Below are positions 53,672-60,967 of a stretch of DNA of 64,000 bases, one piece after another; positions within the stretch are counted from its first letter, which is position 1, and each line of letters starts with the position of its first letter. The stretch lies in assembly GCF_002018875.1 (NCBI RefSeq), contig NZ_MVOL01000003.1, positions 434,001-498,000 on the forward strand. Reading direction: 5' to 3'. Origin of the DNA: Pseudomonas sp. MF4836 (GTDB lineage: Bacteria; Pseudomonadota; Gammaproteobacteria; Pseudomonadales; Pseudomonadaceae). A program made the translations under genes and the position numbers. The notes beneath the pieces were generated by a model. It was not told the DNA's origin. It worked only from the letters and a program-made list of their open reading frames with translations, and ran no database searches.

Positions 53672-54274
53672 TTAGTTTCTATAATGAGAGAGTAGTAACG
53701 CTCTTAAATATTCCAGTGAGCTTTTCGCTATCAAATCCTGTTCGGATTCAGTGAGGTCAATAGGAATGGTCAACGTCACGGCTTTATGGCTGCTTATAGG
53801 CAATGTGAACGTCTTTGTGGTTGGCTCTGCTGGTTCAGCCACTGGCTCAGGCTCAGAAGCTGTTACAAGCTCTTCTGGTAGGGTAGAGCTGGGGTCTTCT
53901 TCATGACTGACGTAATTGGACTGGTTCAAGCCCAATCCTTCAAGAACTGCACGTTTACCAGCATTGATAAGCTTTTTTTCTAATCCTGCTTGGTTAGTTT
54001 TTTCAACAAGGAAAGAAATTGCACAAACTTCATCCATCCAAGTTTGTAACTTGACTTTAAGATTATCAAGTTCTAATGGCTTTGTAGCATTGGCTTGAAT
54101 CTTCTCGTTCAAGAATTTTGATGTGTAGAAAAATATCCGATGTTTCTGCTTGCTGTTCGCTTTGTAGATGATTTGCTTTCTTCTTGAATTAATCGTGATG
54201 TATTGCTGTGCTGTTCCTTCGATTATTATTTTTCCATCGAATGGGCAAAGATTTAAGTTTATTGTTCCGAGCAT
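53672..54274 (-). CDS. Hypothetical protein (200 aa)
   Basis: A basic N-terminal domain, a Pro/Glu linker (about 130-155) and a short C-terminal domain. AAAAAGGTGCATAC precedes the start, close to that of the 134-aa gene at 9144-9548. No motif known. Confidence 0.75.
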   Translation of the reverse strand: MLGTINLNLCPFDGKIIIEGTAQQYITINSRRKQIIYKANSKQKHRIFFYTSKFLNEKIQANATKPLELDNLKVKLQTWMDEVCAISFLVEKTNQAGLEKKLINAGKRAVLEGLGLNQSNYVSHEEDPSSTLPEELVTASEPEPVAEPAEPTTKTFTLPISSHKAVTLTIPIDLTESEQDLIAKSSLEYLRALLLSHYRN

Positions 54275-54302
54275 GTATGCACCTTTTTAGTTAGTTACTA
54301 TC

Positions 54303-54330
54303 AAGGTAGCATTTAATTCTTAAATGTAAA
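54303..54330 (-). promoter_or_regulatory. Shared-type promoter (TTTACA-N16-TACCTT)
   Basis: Minus-strand ATTTACATTTAAGAAT with TACCTT exactly 16 bp after TTTACA. Confidence 0.78.
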
Positions 54331-54354
54331 TGATTGAGCGTAAATTATTTGCGT

Positions 54355-55524
54355 TTAATCTCTTTCCTTCAGTTTCTTCGCTAGGTCATAAAGCTTATCT
54401 GTTTCTAACTCTATTTCATAAAGTGAGTTGACGGTCTTTGTGATGTGTTCTTTTGCTGAATCGCTGAACTCAACCATTGAGCTACATTCAAACTTTCGTC
54501 CATTGCCTAACTCTAATAAGAACCATCTGTTGAATTCAGCACTTGCTCTAATGGTTAAGTCATAGAAATCCGTATTGAGGTAATCTTTCAAAAGCTCTAC
54601 TGAGAATATCATTGCCTCACTCGGTGTCATGCTGGCTGTCATATGCTTCAATGACGTTACATCTAAGCTCATTTCTATCATCATTCTCAGATTATCAGCT
54701 TTGTCTGAATCGCCTTGTAAATCGCTGAAATCGAAAAGGTAGCCGCTGATTGGATATTCTTTTGTGAGCTGTTCAAATATGAATTTGTTGTTATCGTCTT
54801 CACCAATCACATAGTATTTATCATCCTTGGCGATTATCTTTAATCGACTATTTGAATTACTGGTGTTAGCGTCAAGCAAGAAATCAAAACAATGCTCATA
54901 CCTGTTTATCAAAATTTCATAGAAGTCTCTGTTTTGTGTTAAATTCTTAGAATTGAAATTTTCTGGTTTGAAAATCAACCTGCGAAATCCTACTGTGTCA
55001 TTCATCATGTCATAGAAAATACCAGATTCAACCATACGCTTTAAGGCGTCTACCTCATCCTTATCAACGTAGTTCAAGGTGAGGTTCAAATACTCATCGG
55101 CTTCATCCGCTACTTTCTTCCATTGAGCATGAACGTCTTCTAGGACTGGAAGTATCAATGCCGTTAGCTCTTCACCAGTATAGCTTTTGAGCTTTTCAAG
55201 AAGTGGGTCAAATGCTGATGCAGCACCATCGTAGTTGTTGAGGAATTTCACAAAGAAAGAAGAATGATGCAACTTGGAGTATTCAGTTTTAATTTCTGGC
55301 GTGAAATTGGTTGATTGCTTGTCTATCAAGCTGTTTATATGTAGCTGTATCTCATTAGTCAGTATCAAGACGAATGTGGCTATCTCAATTTTTTTTTCAG
55401 TATCAATGCCAGCCTTGCCTGATACTTTCTTAATCAACACTTTATTTCTGGCTACGGCTTTGTGTGCTTCCTTAAACTTTGATTGATTGATGATAATTTT
55501 CATTATCTCTAATAGTGTATTCAT
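54355..55524 (-). CDS. Hypothetical protein (389 aa)
   Basis: A long, soluble, helical protein without a motif I know. The start may instead be ATG 55503, which has AGAG close by. A single-gene unit with shared-type promoter; I see no strong terminator stem after it. Confidence 0.78.
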   Translation of the reverse strand: MNTLLEIMKIIINQSKFKEAHKAVARNKVLIKKVSGKAGIDTEKKIEIATFVLILTNEIQLHINSLIDKQSTNFTPEIKTEYSKLHHSSFFVKFLNNYDGAASAFDPLLEKLKSYTGEELTALILPVLEDVHAQWKKVADEADEYLNLTLNYVDKDEVDALKRMVESGIFYDMMNDTVGFRRLIFKPENFNSKNLTQNRDFYEILINRYEHCFDFLLDANTSNSNSRLKIIAKDDKYYVIGEDDNNKFIFEQLTKEYPISGYLFDFSDLQGDSDKADNLRMMIEMSLDVTSLKHMTASMTPSEAMIFSVELLKDYLNTDFYDLTIRASAEFNRWFLLELGNGRKFECSSMVEFSDSAKEHITKTVNSLYEIELETDKLYDLAKKLKERD

Positions 55525-55550
55525 GTTTTTAAATGTTGTTGTTAATATTC

Positions 55551-55578
55551 ATTCTATCACTTGGTTATTAAATGTAAA
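55551..55578 (-). promoter_or_regulatory. Shared-type promoter (TTTACA-N16-TAGAAT)
   Basis: Minus-strand ATTTACATTTAATAAC with TAGAAT exactly 16 bp after TTTACA. Confidence 0.8.
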
Positions 55579-55604
55579 TGTAGATGGTGTAAATTGACAG
55601 GCAC

Positions 55605-55628
55605 AAAAAAACCAGCTCTTGGCTGGCT
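55605..55628 (-). terminator. Terminator of the 58-aa membrane protein gene
   Basis: CCAGC / GCTGG stem, T7 on the minus strand, then GTGCCTGTCAA. Confidence 0.82.
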
Positions 55629-55646
55629 TGTTGTTTATTCCTTGTT

Positions 55647-55823
55647 TTAGCGGTTGAACTCAATCTTTGTATCTCTCATGTCTGTTCTGTCATTTACAGA
55701 AGCTTCTAATGCACCCATCGCTAATATTGCTACAAAAACGATTGCTGTTGCTATGATTACGCCATCTTTCAATTTGTTCAATGATTTTGTGAAAGCGGTT
55801 TCTTTTAGTGTAATGTCCTTCAT
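55647..55823 (-). CDS. Small membrane protein (58 aa)
   Basis: Start placed at 55823 (MKDITLKETAF) with GGA six bases upstream. One helix (about 22-42). Single-gene unit; function unknown. Confidence 0.65.
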   Translation of the reverse strand: MKDITLKETAFTKSLNKLKDGVIIATAIVFVAILAMGALEASVNDRTDMRDTKIEFNR

Positions 55824-55848
55824 GTTAATTCCGTTGTTAGTTAATAAC

Positions 55849-55876
55849 AACATATCAAGCATTTCTTAAATGTAAA
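55849..55876 (-). promoter_or_regulatory. Shared-type promoter (TTTACA-N16-TATGTT)
   Basis: Minus-strand ATTTACATTTAAGAAA with TATGTT exactly 16 bp after TTTACA. Confidence 0.78.
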
Positions 55877-55906
55877 TAGTTACCAGCAATTATTTTTGTT
55901 GAGGCG

Positions 55907-55930
55907 AAAAAAAACCAGCTTGCGGCTGGT
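55907..55930 (-). terminator. Terminator of the 293-aa gene
   Basis: AACCAGC / GCTGGTT stem with T8 on the minus strand. Confidence 0.85.
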
Positions 55931-55936
55931 TGATTA

Positions 55937-56818
55937 TCACATCTTGGGTTTATGCTTGTTTTGTTTGACTTCTCGCAAGTCATTTTGGAATTTGCCAGCA
56001 TCTATACCTTTCAGGCTCAATTTCTCTTGTAGAAGCTGCAAGCTCTTCTCATCAAATCCCTTAGCGATTTTGAGCATTTCCGGCTTGCTCATTGTGTTCT
56101 TCTGGTAAACATCCACCAACGCTATTGCACGGGCACCCTTGATAGCGTCCATGAAGGTCTTATCAATCTTGGCATCTGTGAACCTTGCACGGCCTTCAAT
56201 CCTCGCCATAAGGTCATCAATCGTTCTGGTCTGTCCATCTTCTGTTGAAGTCGTTCCTGAATAGCCTATTGGGTTCTTGTCGGCGTCTAGGACATAGAGC
56301 CTTAAATTCTTCCCACTGCTAGGTTTTACCTGCAGGTCATAACCCATCGCTTCTATCTGTTCAACCAGTAGGTTTTTCTCATGAACAGCAGAAGGGTATC
56401 TAACGCCAGTCAGGTTGGGTGAGTATTCGTGAACGCTCTTGCCGTAGACCTTCAATTCTTTGTCTAAGATGTGGTTGGTAGCGGCATTGAATTTAGCCAT
56501 GATGGTGTGTGCCATCGCTGCTTGTGGTCTGTCAGTGGCTAGCGTATGAGCAACAGCTTTGAGCAATAGACCCTGAGTCGCATAGTAAAGGTAACTATCC
56601 GATTTAATCCCATCGGTGGATGTACCGGCTAGGTGCTGTCTAACCTCGCTGATACGTTGATTGAAGCTTTCGCCACGGAACTGATGGAAGTTGACCCTTT
56701 CACCATCCTCAATCAAATGTAGTCTGTTCCAGCCACCACTGGAGCTGGTAGCTTGTATCGTATAGCCTAAGCTTTCTATGTCTTTGACAAATTCATAGTT
56801 GTTTTCAGTTATAGCCAT
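55937..56818 (-). CDS. Protein with an internal duplication (293 aa)
   Basis: The start at 56818 (MAITENN) follows AAAAGGAG. Two copies of a ~40-residue unit are visible: one near the N terminus (VKDIESLGYTIQATSSSGGW) and one near 155 (VEQIEAMGYDLQVKPSSGKN). Each could be a small alpha/beta module. The rest is helical and basic. Unknown family. Confidence 0.78.
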   Translation of the reverse strand: MAITENNYEFVKDIESLGYTIQATSSSGGWNRLHLIEDGERVNFHQFRGESFNQRISEVRQHLAGTSTDGIKSDSYLYYATQGLLLKAVAHTLATDRPQAAMAHTIMAKFNAATNHILDKELKVYGKSVHEYSPNLTGVRYPSAVHEKNLLVEQIEAMGYDLQVKPSSGKNLRLYVLDADKNPIGYSGTTSTEDGQTRTIDDLMARIEGRARFTDAKIDKTFMDAIKGARAIALVDVYQKNTMSKPEMLKIAKGFDEKSLQLLQEKLSLKGIDAGKFQNDLREVKQNKHKPKM

Positions 56819-56924
56819 AATTCTCCTTTTAAGATGTTTATGAGAATAGATTAGCATTTTGTAGGTGATTATCAACACACTATAATACTAAGGCTATAAG
56901 TGAGATTAACCAGCACTTGGCTGG

Positions 56925-57785
56925 TTATGGTTTCGTTATGGTTGATTTGTTCTTCTTTGTGGGTTCTTCATCAGCTTTGATGGTTTCAAGCATTGACTGA
57001 TAAAGGCGTGTGGCTGGTTCATAGCTCATGTGTTCGTTCTTAATTTTCTCAAAGAAAGCCTTGTCTTTGATGAGCGTTGAGATTTCATAACCACCACCTA
57101 AATTGTTTACTAGGTCTACTGAGGTATTACCGTGTGTCAATATTGCTTTGCATGGATTGATTAGTAAGTTGTGGTCATAACGCCAATCATTGAGCTTTTC
57201 TGTATCGGTAAACACTAATTTGATGTTGTCGTATCCATTTCCCATTTCTGTGAAGATGGTTTTCAAATGCTTGCCTTCTAGCAATTCTGGTTGTATGGGT
57301 TGTTTGGTGTAGTAGAAATAATCATGCACCAATGTTTCAGCCATATCCTTAAATTTGGTTATGTTCTGGTTGAAGTATTTGACTTGCTTGTCTGTGCAAC
57401 CCACTTCTTTCAAGAACGTGGCCGCTTGACCTGACACTAAATCGAAATTGTCAAAGACGTTTTCTTTTATCTTCTTGAAGTCTACGTTGACTTCAATGTC
57501 TTTTTTGAAGAGTGTGCTGTAAATAGATTTGAATACGTTGTCTGAGAACGTTACTTTGTTCTTTTGTATGAAGTCATACATTTCCTGACCGTTCGTCTTT
57601 CCGAACATGAACATGAAGTTTGAACCCAGTTCTACGACTGACTGAAAATTCATTTTGTCATTGATTAGATGACCGTGAGTCTTCTTGATACTTTCAGATG
57701 TTTCATTGTGTTTGTGTTTTGTGTATAGATTTAAGAATATCTCTTCTTTTTGGCTTAATTTGTCCATGATTATCAAATTGTTCAT
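56925..57785 (-). CDS. Hypothetical protein (286 aa)
   Basis: Soluble and helical, with a Lys-rich end. The ATG at 57785 is 8 bases after a TATAAT box and has no ribosome site, so the message is probably leaderless; ATG 57767 is an alternative. Confidence 0.75.
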   Translation of the reverse strand: MNNLIIMDKLSQKEEIFLNLYTKHKHNETSESIKKTHGHLINDKMNFQSVVELGSNFMFMFGKTNGQEMYDFIQKNKVTFSDNVFKSIYSTLFKKDIEVNVDFKKIKENVFDNFDLVSGQAATFLKEVGCTDKQVKYFNQNITKFKDMAETLVHDYFYYTKQPIQPELLEGKHLKTIFTEMGNGYDNIKLVFTDTEKLNDWRYDHNLLINPCKAILTHGNTSVDLVNNLGGGYEISTLIKDKAFFEKIKNEHMSYEPATRLYQSMLETIKADEEPTKKNKSTITKP

Positions 57786-57793
57786 CTATAAGT

Positions 57794-57821
57794 ATTATAA
57801 TGTATAAATAGCCAATTACAA
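57794..57821 (-). promoter_or_regulatory. Promoter of the 286-aa gene, leaderless type
   Basis: Minus-strand TTGTAA-N16-TATAAT, with the start codon at the predicted +1. Confidence 0.65.
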
Positions 57822-57839
57822 TAAAGATGGATTATTTAT

Positions 57840-57867
57840 TTGACAAAGTTAATTGGCTTGATAATAT
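57840..57867 (+). promoter_or_regulatory. Promoter of the candidate small RNA
   Basis: Consensus TTGACA and TAATAT with a 16-bp spacer, pointing into a gene-free stretch. Confidence 0.65.
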
Positions 57868-57873
57868 GATTGT

Positions 57874-58019
57874 GAGGGTTGCATGTATTTTGATTTATTG
57901 ATTATCTGTCTTTCTCCATCAATCCTCATCTCTAATTAAGTTATTAAAGTTTATGTTCTCCATGATTTACCGATGTTAGTTGCAGGAAGCCCCATCTTAA
58001 TAGTTATGTGGGGTTTTTT
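57874..58019 (+). ncRNA. Candidate small RNA (about 145 nt), possibly with a tiny peptide
   Basis: A strong promoter on one side and a terminator (CCCCAT / ATGTGGGG-type stem with T6, 57990-58019) on the other define a transcript with no sizeable frame. One 18-codon frame (57883-57939, MYFDLLIICLSPSILISN) is hydrophobic and has GAGG five bases upstream, as in type I toxin peptides. Both readings are unproven. Confidence 0.45.
57990..58019 (+). terminator. Terminator of the candidate small RNA
   Basis: CCCCAT / (T)GTGGGG stem with long loop, T6 following. Confidence 0.65.
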
Positions 58020-58030
58020 GCTTCAGGCAC

Positions 58031-58055
58031 AAAAAAGCCCCGGATTACGGGGCTT
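58031..58055 (-). terminator. Terminator of the right-end operon
   Basis: AGCCCCG / CGGGGCT stem with T6 on the minus strand, then GTGCCTG. Confidence 0.85.
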
Positions 58056-58078
58056 TGTTGTCTCTGACAGACGCAAGG

Positions 58079-58717
58079 TCAAATCAGGTAGCACGCTCGG
58101 TTGAATGCCATTGTTGCAAGGTCGTGAAGGTCAGTGCCTTGAAGCTTGACCTGCAGGCGGGAAAGCTGGCTGTAACACCTCACACTGATGATTTCAGCCG
58201 ATGTTTTCACTTCTGCATTCACCAATAGCTCAAAGGCCGATTTAAGTTCTTCCTGAGCCTCTGGTGACGTTTGGTCATGGTCATACGCTTCTATCACCAG
58301 TACCGCTTTTCTCAGTGCTTCTAAGGCGTCTGGTTCATTCCAGCCAATGGCCTTTGGGTATGACTTCATCGCCAGCTCTACGGCCTTGCGGCTACCAGTG
58401 CTTGTGGATGATTCACTGAACAGCACCAGCTTCAACACCTCGGCTAGAACCTTCTCCATGTGCGGCACGAACAAGGCATGAAAGAAGAGGGCGTATGGCT
58501 TGAAGCTCCCCCGGTTGAAGAATCGCTTGTATGACCCTGCATGAGCCGGGTTCACTGCTTTGGCTGCAATGGCTTCTGCAATAATCCTTTTCAGACCGGG
58601 CTTCTGCTTCTCAGTAGCAATGTTGTGAAGCCTGCGAATCTCGCTTGAATAGCGGGAATTCCAGTATGCACGCTTGAGAAGGTCGTCCACCTGACCTTTA
58701 AACTCCCTGTCTTTCAT
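58079..58717 (-). CDS. Hypothetical protein (212 aa)
   Basis: Helical and basic, with GC-rich codons unlike most of the element. Overlaps the upstream gene by ATGA. No motif known. Last gene of a three-gene unit at the right end. Confidence 0.78.
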   Translation of the reverse strand: MKDREFKGQVDDLLKRAYWNSRYSSEIRRLHNIATEKQKPGLKRIIAEAIAAKAVNPAHAGSYKRFFNRGSFKPYALFFHALFVPHMEKVLAEVLKLVLFSESSTSTGSRKAVELAMKSYPKAIGWNEPDALEALRKAVLVIEAYDHDQTSPEAQEELKSAFELLVNAEVKTSAEIISVRCYSQLSRLQVKLQGTDLHDLATMAFNRACYLI

Positions 58718-59718
58718 TTTTTCAATGACCTTCCTGTCAGTACGTCAAATGGGTATTCACGATGAACCGCATCATCAGCTTCATGTTCATGGAGCTTATA
58801 AAATTCAGTGCCGGTTTCATTTTCAAACGCTATGTAGTCTTCGTTTGGTATGTCTTGGACAAGCTGAATAACGACCTGTGGACATAGAATGTCTACAAAG
58901 CTCAAAGGCTCCGTATTCATATTGTCTAGGTTTCCAAGTGACCAAAACTCTTTAAGAATTCCGATTACCCTAGTTTTAGGTTCAATCCGAGCATAGTTGT
59001 TGCTAATGAAGCTAAATTTCGCTTCTATGTCGGTTCCAAACCTATCGTAAATCTCATCATGAAAATTCGGCTGCTGAGAGTTCTCTTCAATATAATCTTT
59101 GATTTGGCCTATAAACTCGTTCGTCATCCGTAACATGACATTGATAGGCCCGAAACGTGGTTCCCGCTTCTCAGTAAGTTGTATCACTGGCTCTTCAAAT
59201 TCTTCAGCCTCTGGCATTTGTAACGGGTTTATTTCTAGCTCTTCAAAGTAGTTATTCTCTACTTGCACCTTTCCATGATTGAGGTAGCTAAATGCAATAT
59301 CAGCATTCAGACCCGCCAACGCATCATAGAACATCTGAGCTTGTTCAAGATTAATTCTCACGCCATTCAAGACAAGGAAATTCCGTGATGCACGTTTTCC
59401 GCTAATTTTCTCCATGTGGGAGAAGACTCTTACCGGCGTCAAGATTTCTTGCGTAGCTTGGGGAAGGTCAGTATCAATATCTCCAGCAAATACGTTGCCG
59501 TGAAAGTCTTCAATCTGTTCCATGTAGCGAATGGTATCAATAACATCGCCTAAGTCGAAGTCAGACTTCTTGGAGGCTGCAATCATTCTTGCTGATAGGT
59601 CTTTTGAAAATTCCATAAACTTTTCATCAACCGAATCGTCATCTTCATTGATGGCGATGAATTCTTCCATTTCTGCGGCGAATTTGACGGCTTCGTTGTA
59701 AAATGTCGTATCTGTCAC
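58714..59718 (-). CDS. Hypothetical acidic protein (334 aa), GTG start
   Basis: GTG at 59718, with AAGGGA upstream. Acidic, mixed alpha/beta, a Glu-rich segment near 170-185. Coupled to the 212-aa gene. No family recognised. Confidence 0.75.
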   Translation of the reverse strand: MTDTTFYNEAVKFAAEMEEFIAINEDDDSVDEKFMEFSKDLSARMIAASKKSDFDLGDVIDTIRYMEQIEDFHGNVFAGDIDTDLPQATQEILTPVRVFSHMEKISGKRASRNFLVLNGVRINLEQAQMFYDALAGLNADIAFSYLNHGKVQVENNYFEELEINPLQMPEAEEFEEPVIQLTEKREPRFGPINVMLRMTNEFIGQIKDYIEENSQQPNFHDEIYDRFGTDIEAKFSFISNNYARIEPKTRVIGILKEFWSLGNLDNMNTEPLSFVDILCPQVVIQLVQDIPNEDYIAFENETGTEFYKLHEHEADDAVHREYPFDVLTGRSLKK

Positions 59719-59743
59719 TTTTCTAATCCCTTGATTATTGAAT

Positions 59744-59986
59744 TCAGTCTTTCTGAGAATTGAGCTTGTTGATTTTCTGCTGTTCTTCCAGTTTCTTTCT
59801 TTGAAGCCAAAGCCCTAGGAAAGAACTGTCTTTTGCAGTCAGGATGACTATCAATGATGTGATGTTGGCCCCGGCAAACGCGATGATGATTCCCCATTCA
59901 TCATTTCTCGGCATGCCTTTCGCAATCATCAGATAGGTAAGGCACGCTAGCGAAGCTAGGTTGAACAGAATCGACAGTCCTTTCAT
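59744..59986 (-). CDS. Small membrane protein (80 aa)
   Basis: Start chosen at 59986 (MKGLSILFNL); the open frame further upstream crosses a terminator. Two helices (about 4-24 and 30-52) and a basic tail. First gene of the right-end operon. Confidence 0.65.
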   Translation of the reverse strand: MKGLSILFNLASLACLTYLMIAKGMPRNDEWGIIIAFAGANITSLIVILTAKDSSFLGLWLQRKKLEEQQKINKLNSQKD

Positions 59987-60000
59987 TTTCCATATCCCAC

Positions 60001-60022
60001 AAAAAAGCCCCAATCATGGGGC
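60001..60022 (-). terminator. Terminator of the 108-aa gene
   Basis: GCCCCA / TGGGGC stem with T6 on the minus strand. If the junction at 60053 is right, this terminator belongs to the element and shields it from chromosomal transcription. Confidence 0.75.
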
Positions 60023-60044
60023 ATGTTGCTAAGTCTGTATCGGT

Positions 60045-60070
60045 CGGAATGACCTACGCCATGTGGGCCG
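60045..60070. other. Candidate right attachment junction (attR)
   Basis: CCTACG at 60053-60058, matching the left junction. GC content rises to its right. The outer side ATGTGGGCC mirrors GGCCGACGT at the left junction. Confidence 0.45.
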
Positions 60071-60096
60071 GATCATGGCAAATTGACACGTCTTTG

Positions 60097-60423
60097 TCAG
60101 TCTCCAGTCGTCAATTGCTTGGCTATTTTTTGTTCAGCACTGACGAATTCAGGGGTTCGGCCAGCGTCTGCATAGACTGGTTCGCCTTCCTCGATCCTGA
60201 TGACTTCTCCACTTTGGATGTAGGGCATAGCTGCTTCTGCTTCCTTTATAGAGGCTCCGAGAAGGTCAGCTATGACCGTGGATTCAGGAAGCTTGTAGAC
60301 CTCGGCAAATGCCTTGATTTTCACCAGATCCGAACGGTGCAAGGCCACTGGCACGGTTACTAAATCCTGTGCTTCTGCTGCGTTCCTATCCCAGTCTTCA
60401 AGCAAATCTCTAAACCTGTTCAT
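60097..60423 (-). CDS. Small chromosomal protein, paralogue of the next gene (108 aa)
   Basis: Aligns along its length with the 99-aa product at 60464-60763: RDLLEDWDRNA / RELAQHWEENA, VALHRSDLVKIKAFAEVY / IHLDVEAAARLAAIAEMY, AMPYIQSGEVI / SFPYVQGQHVV, EGEPVYAD / EGDPLYED. The relation to its neighbour makes a chromosomal tandem duplication more likely than carriage by the element. Such proteins are sometimes called pilin assembly or pili tip proteins, without evidence here. Confidence 0.75.
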   Translation of the reverse strand: MNRFRDLLEDWDRNAAEAQDLVTVPVALHRSDLVKIKAFAEVYKLPESTVIADLLGASIKEAEAAMPYIQSGEVIRIEEGEPVYADAGRTPEFVSAEQKIAKQLTTGD

Positions 60424-60463
60424 GTCTACCTCAAATTAGGCTGAAAGCCAGAACCTACGCGGG

Positions 60464-60763
60464 TTACGCCCGTTTTTGCATTTTTCCTATTGCGTGCTCG
60501 CTATCTTCGTACAGTGGATCGCCCTCCTCATCGGTGGCAACGACGTGCTGGCCCTGGACGTAGGGGAAGCTGGCTTCCAGTTCTTCGAGGGCGGCGCCGA
60601 TCAGTTCGCCCAGCAGTTCCTCGGTCTGGCGTTTGGGGTACATCTCGGCAATGGCGGCCAGGCGTGCAGCGGCTTCGACATCCAGATGGATCACATAGCC
60701 GGTCTTGGTCAGGCGACCCTTGGCGTTTTCTTCCCAGTGTTGCGCGAGCTCACGGATTTTCAT
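60464..60763 (-). CDS. Small chromosomal protein, annotated in relatives as pilin assembly protein (99 aa)
   Basis: Start at 60763 because GAGG is five bases upstream; a GTG at 60781 is also in frame. Helical, acidic C terminus. GC-rich core-type codons. Divergent from ppc. Confidence 0.8.
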   Translation of the reverse strand: MKIRELAQHWEENAKGRLTKTGYVIHLDVEAAARLAAIAEMYPKRQTEELLGELIGAALEELEASFPYVQGQHVVATDEEGDPLYEDSEHAIGKMQKRA

Positions 60764-60967
60764 GGCGACCTCAATCGACACCTGCTCGTGGCAGGGGTGG
60801 GTGAATGACCGGCCCGGGCCGGCGCTGCGCCGTTGTGCGGCGTACTCTTGAGACTAGCCGCAACGCGCAAGGTTTAAAGTCAGTTGGTCGCGCGCTTGCT
60901 AAGCACCTTGTGCTGACGGCACTCTTGAGGCTTGCGAGCCGCCCCGAATCAGCCGGAGAACAGGTAC
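60764..60967. other. Divergent promoter region of ppc
   Basis: About 200 bp of GC-rich sequence; no gene. It should hold the ppc promoter. Confidence 0.5.

Noticed and set aside
3438..60058. A prophage or phage-plasmid
   Set aside because: No terminase, portal, capsid, tail or lysis gene is visible.
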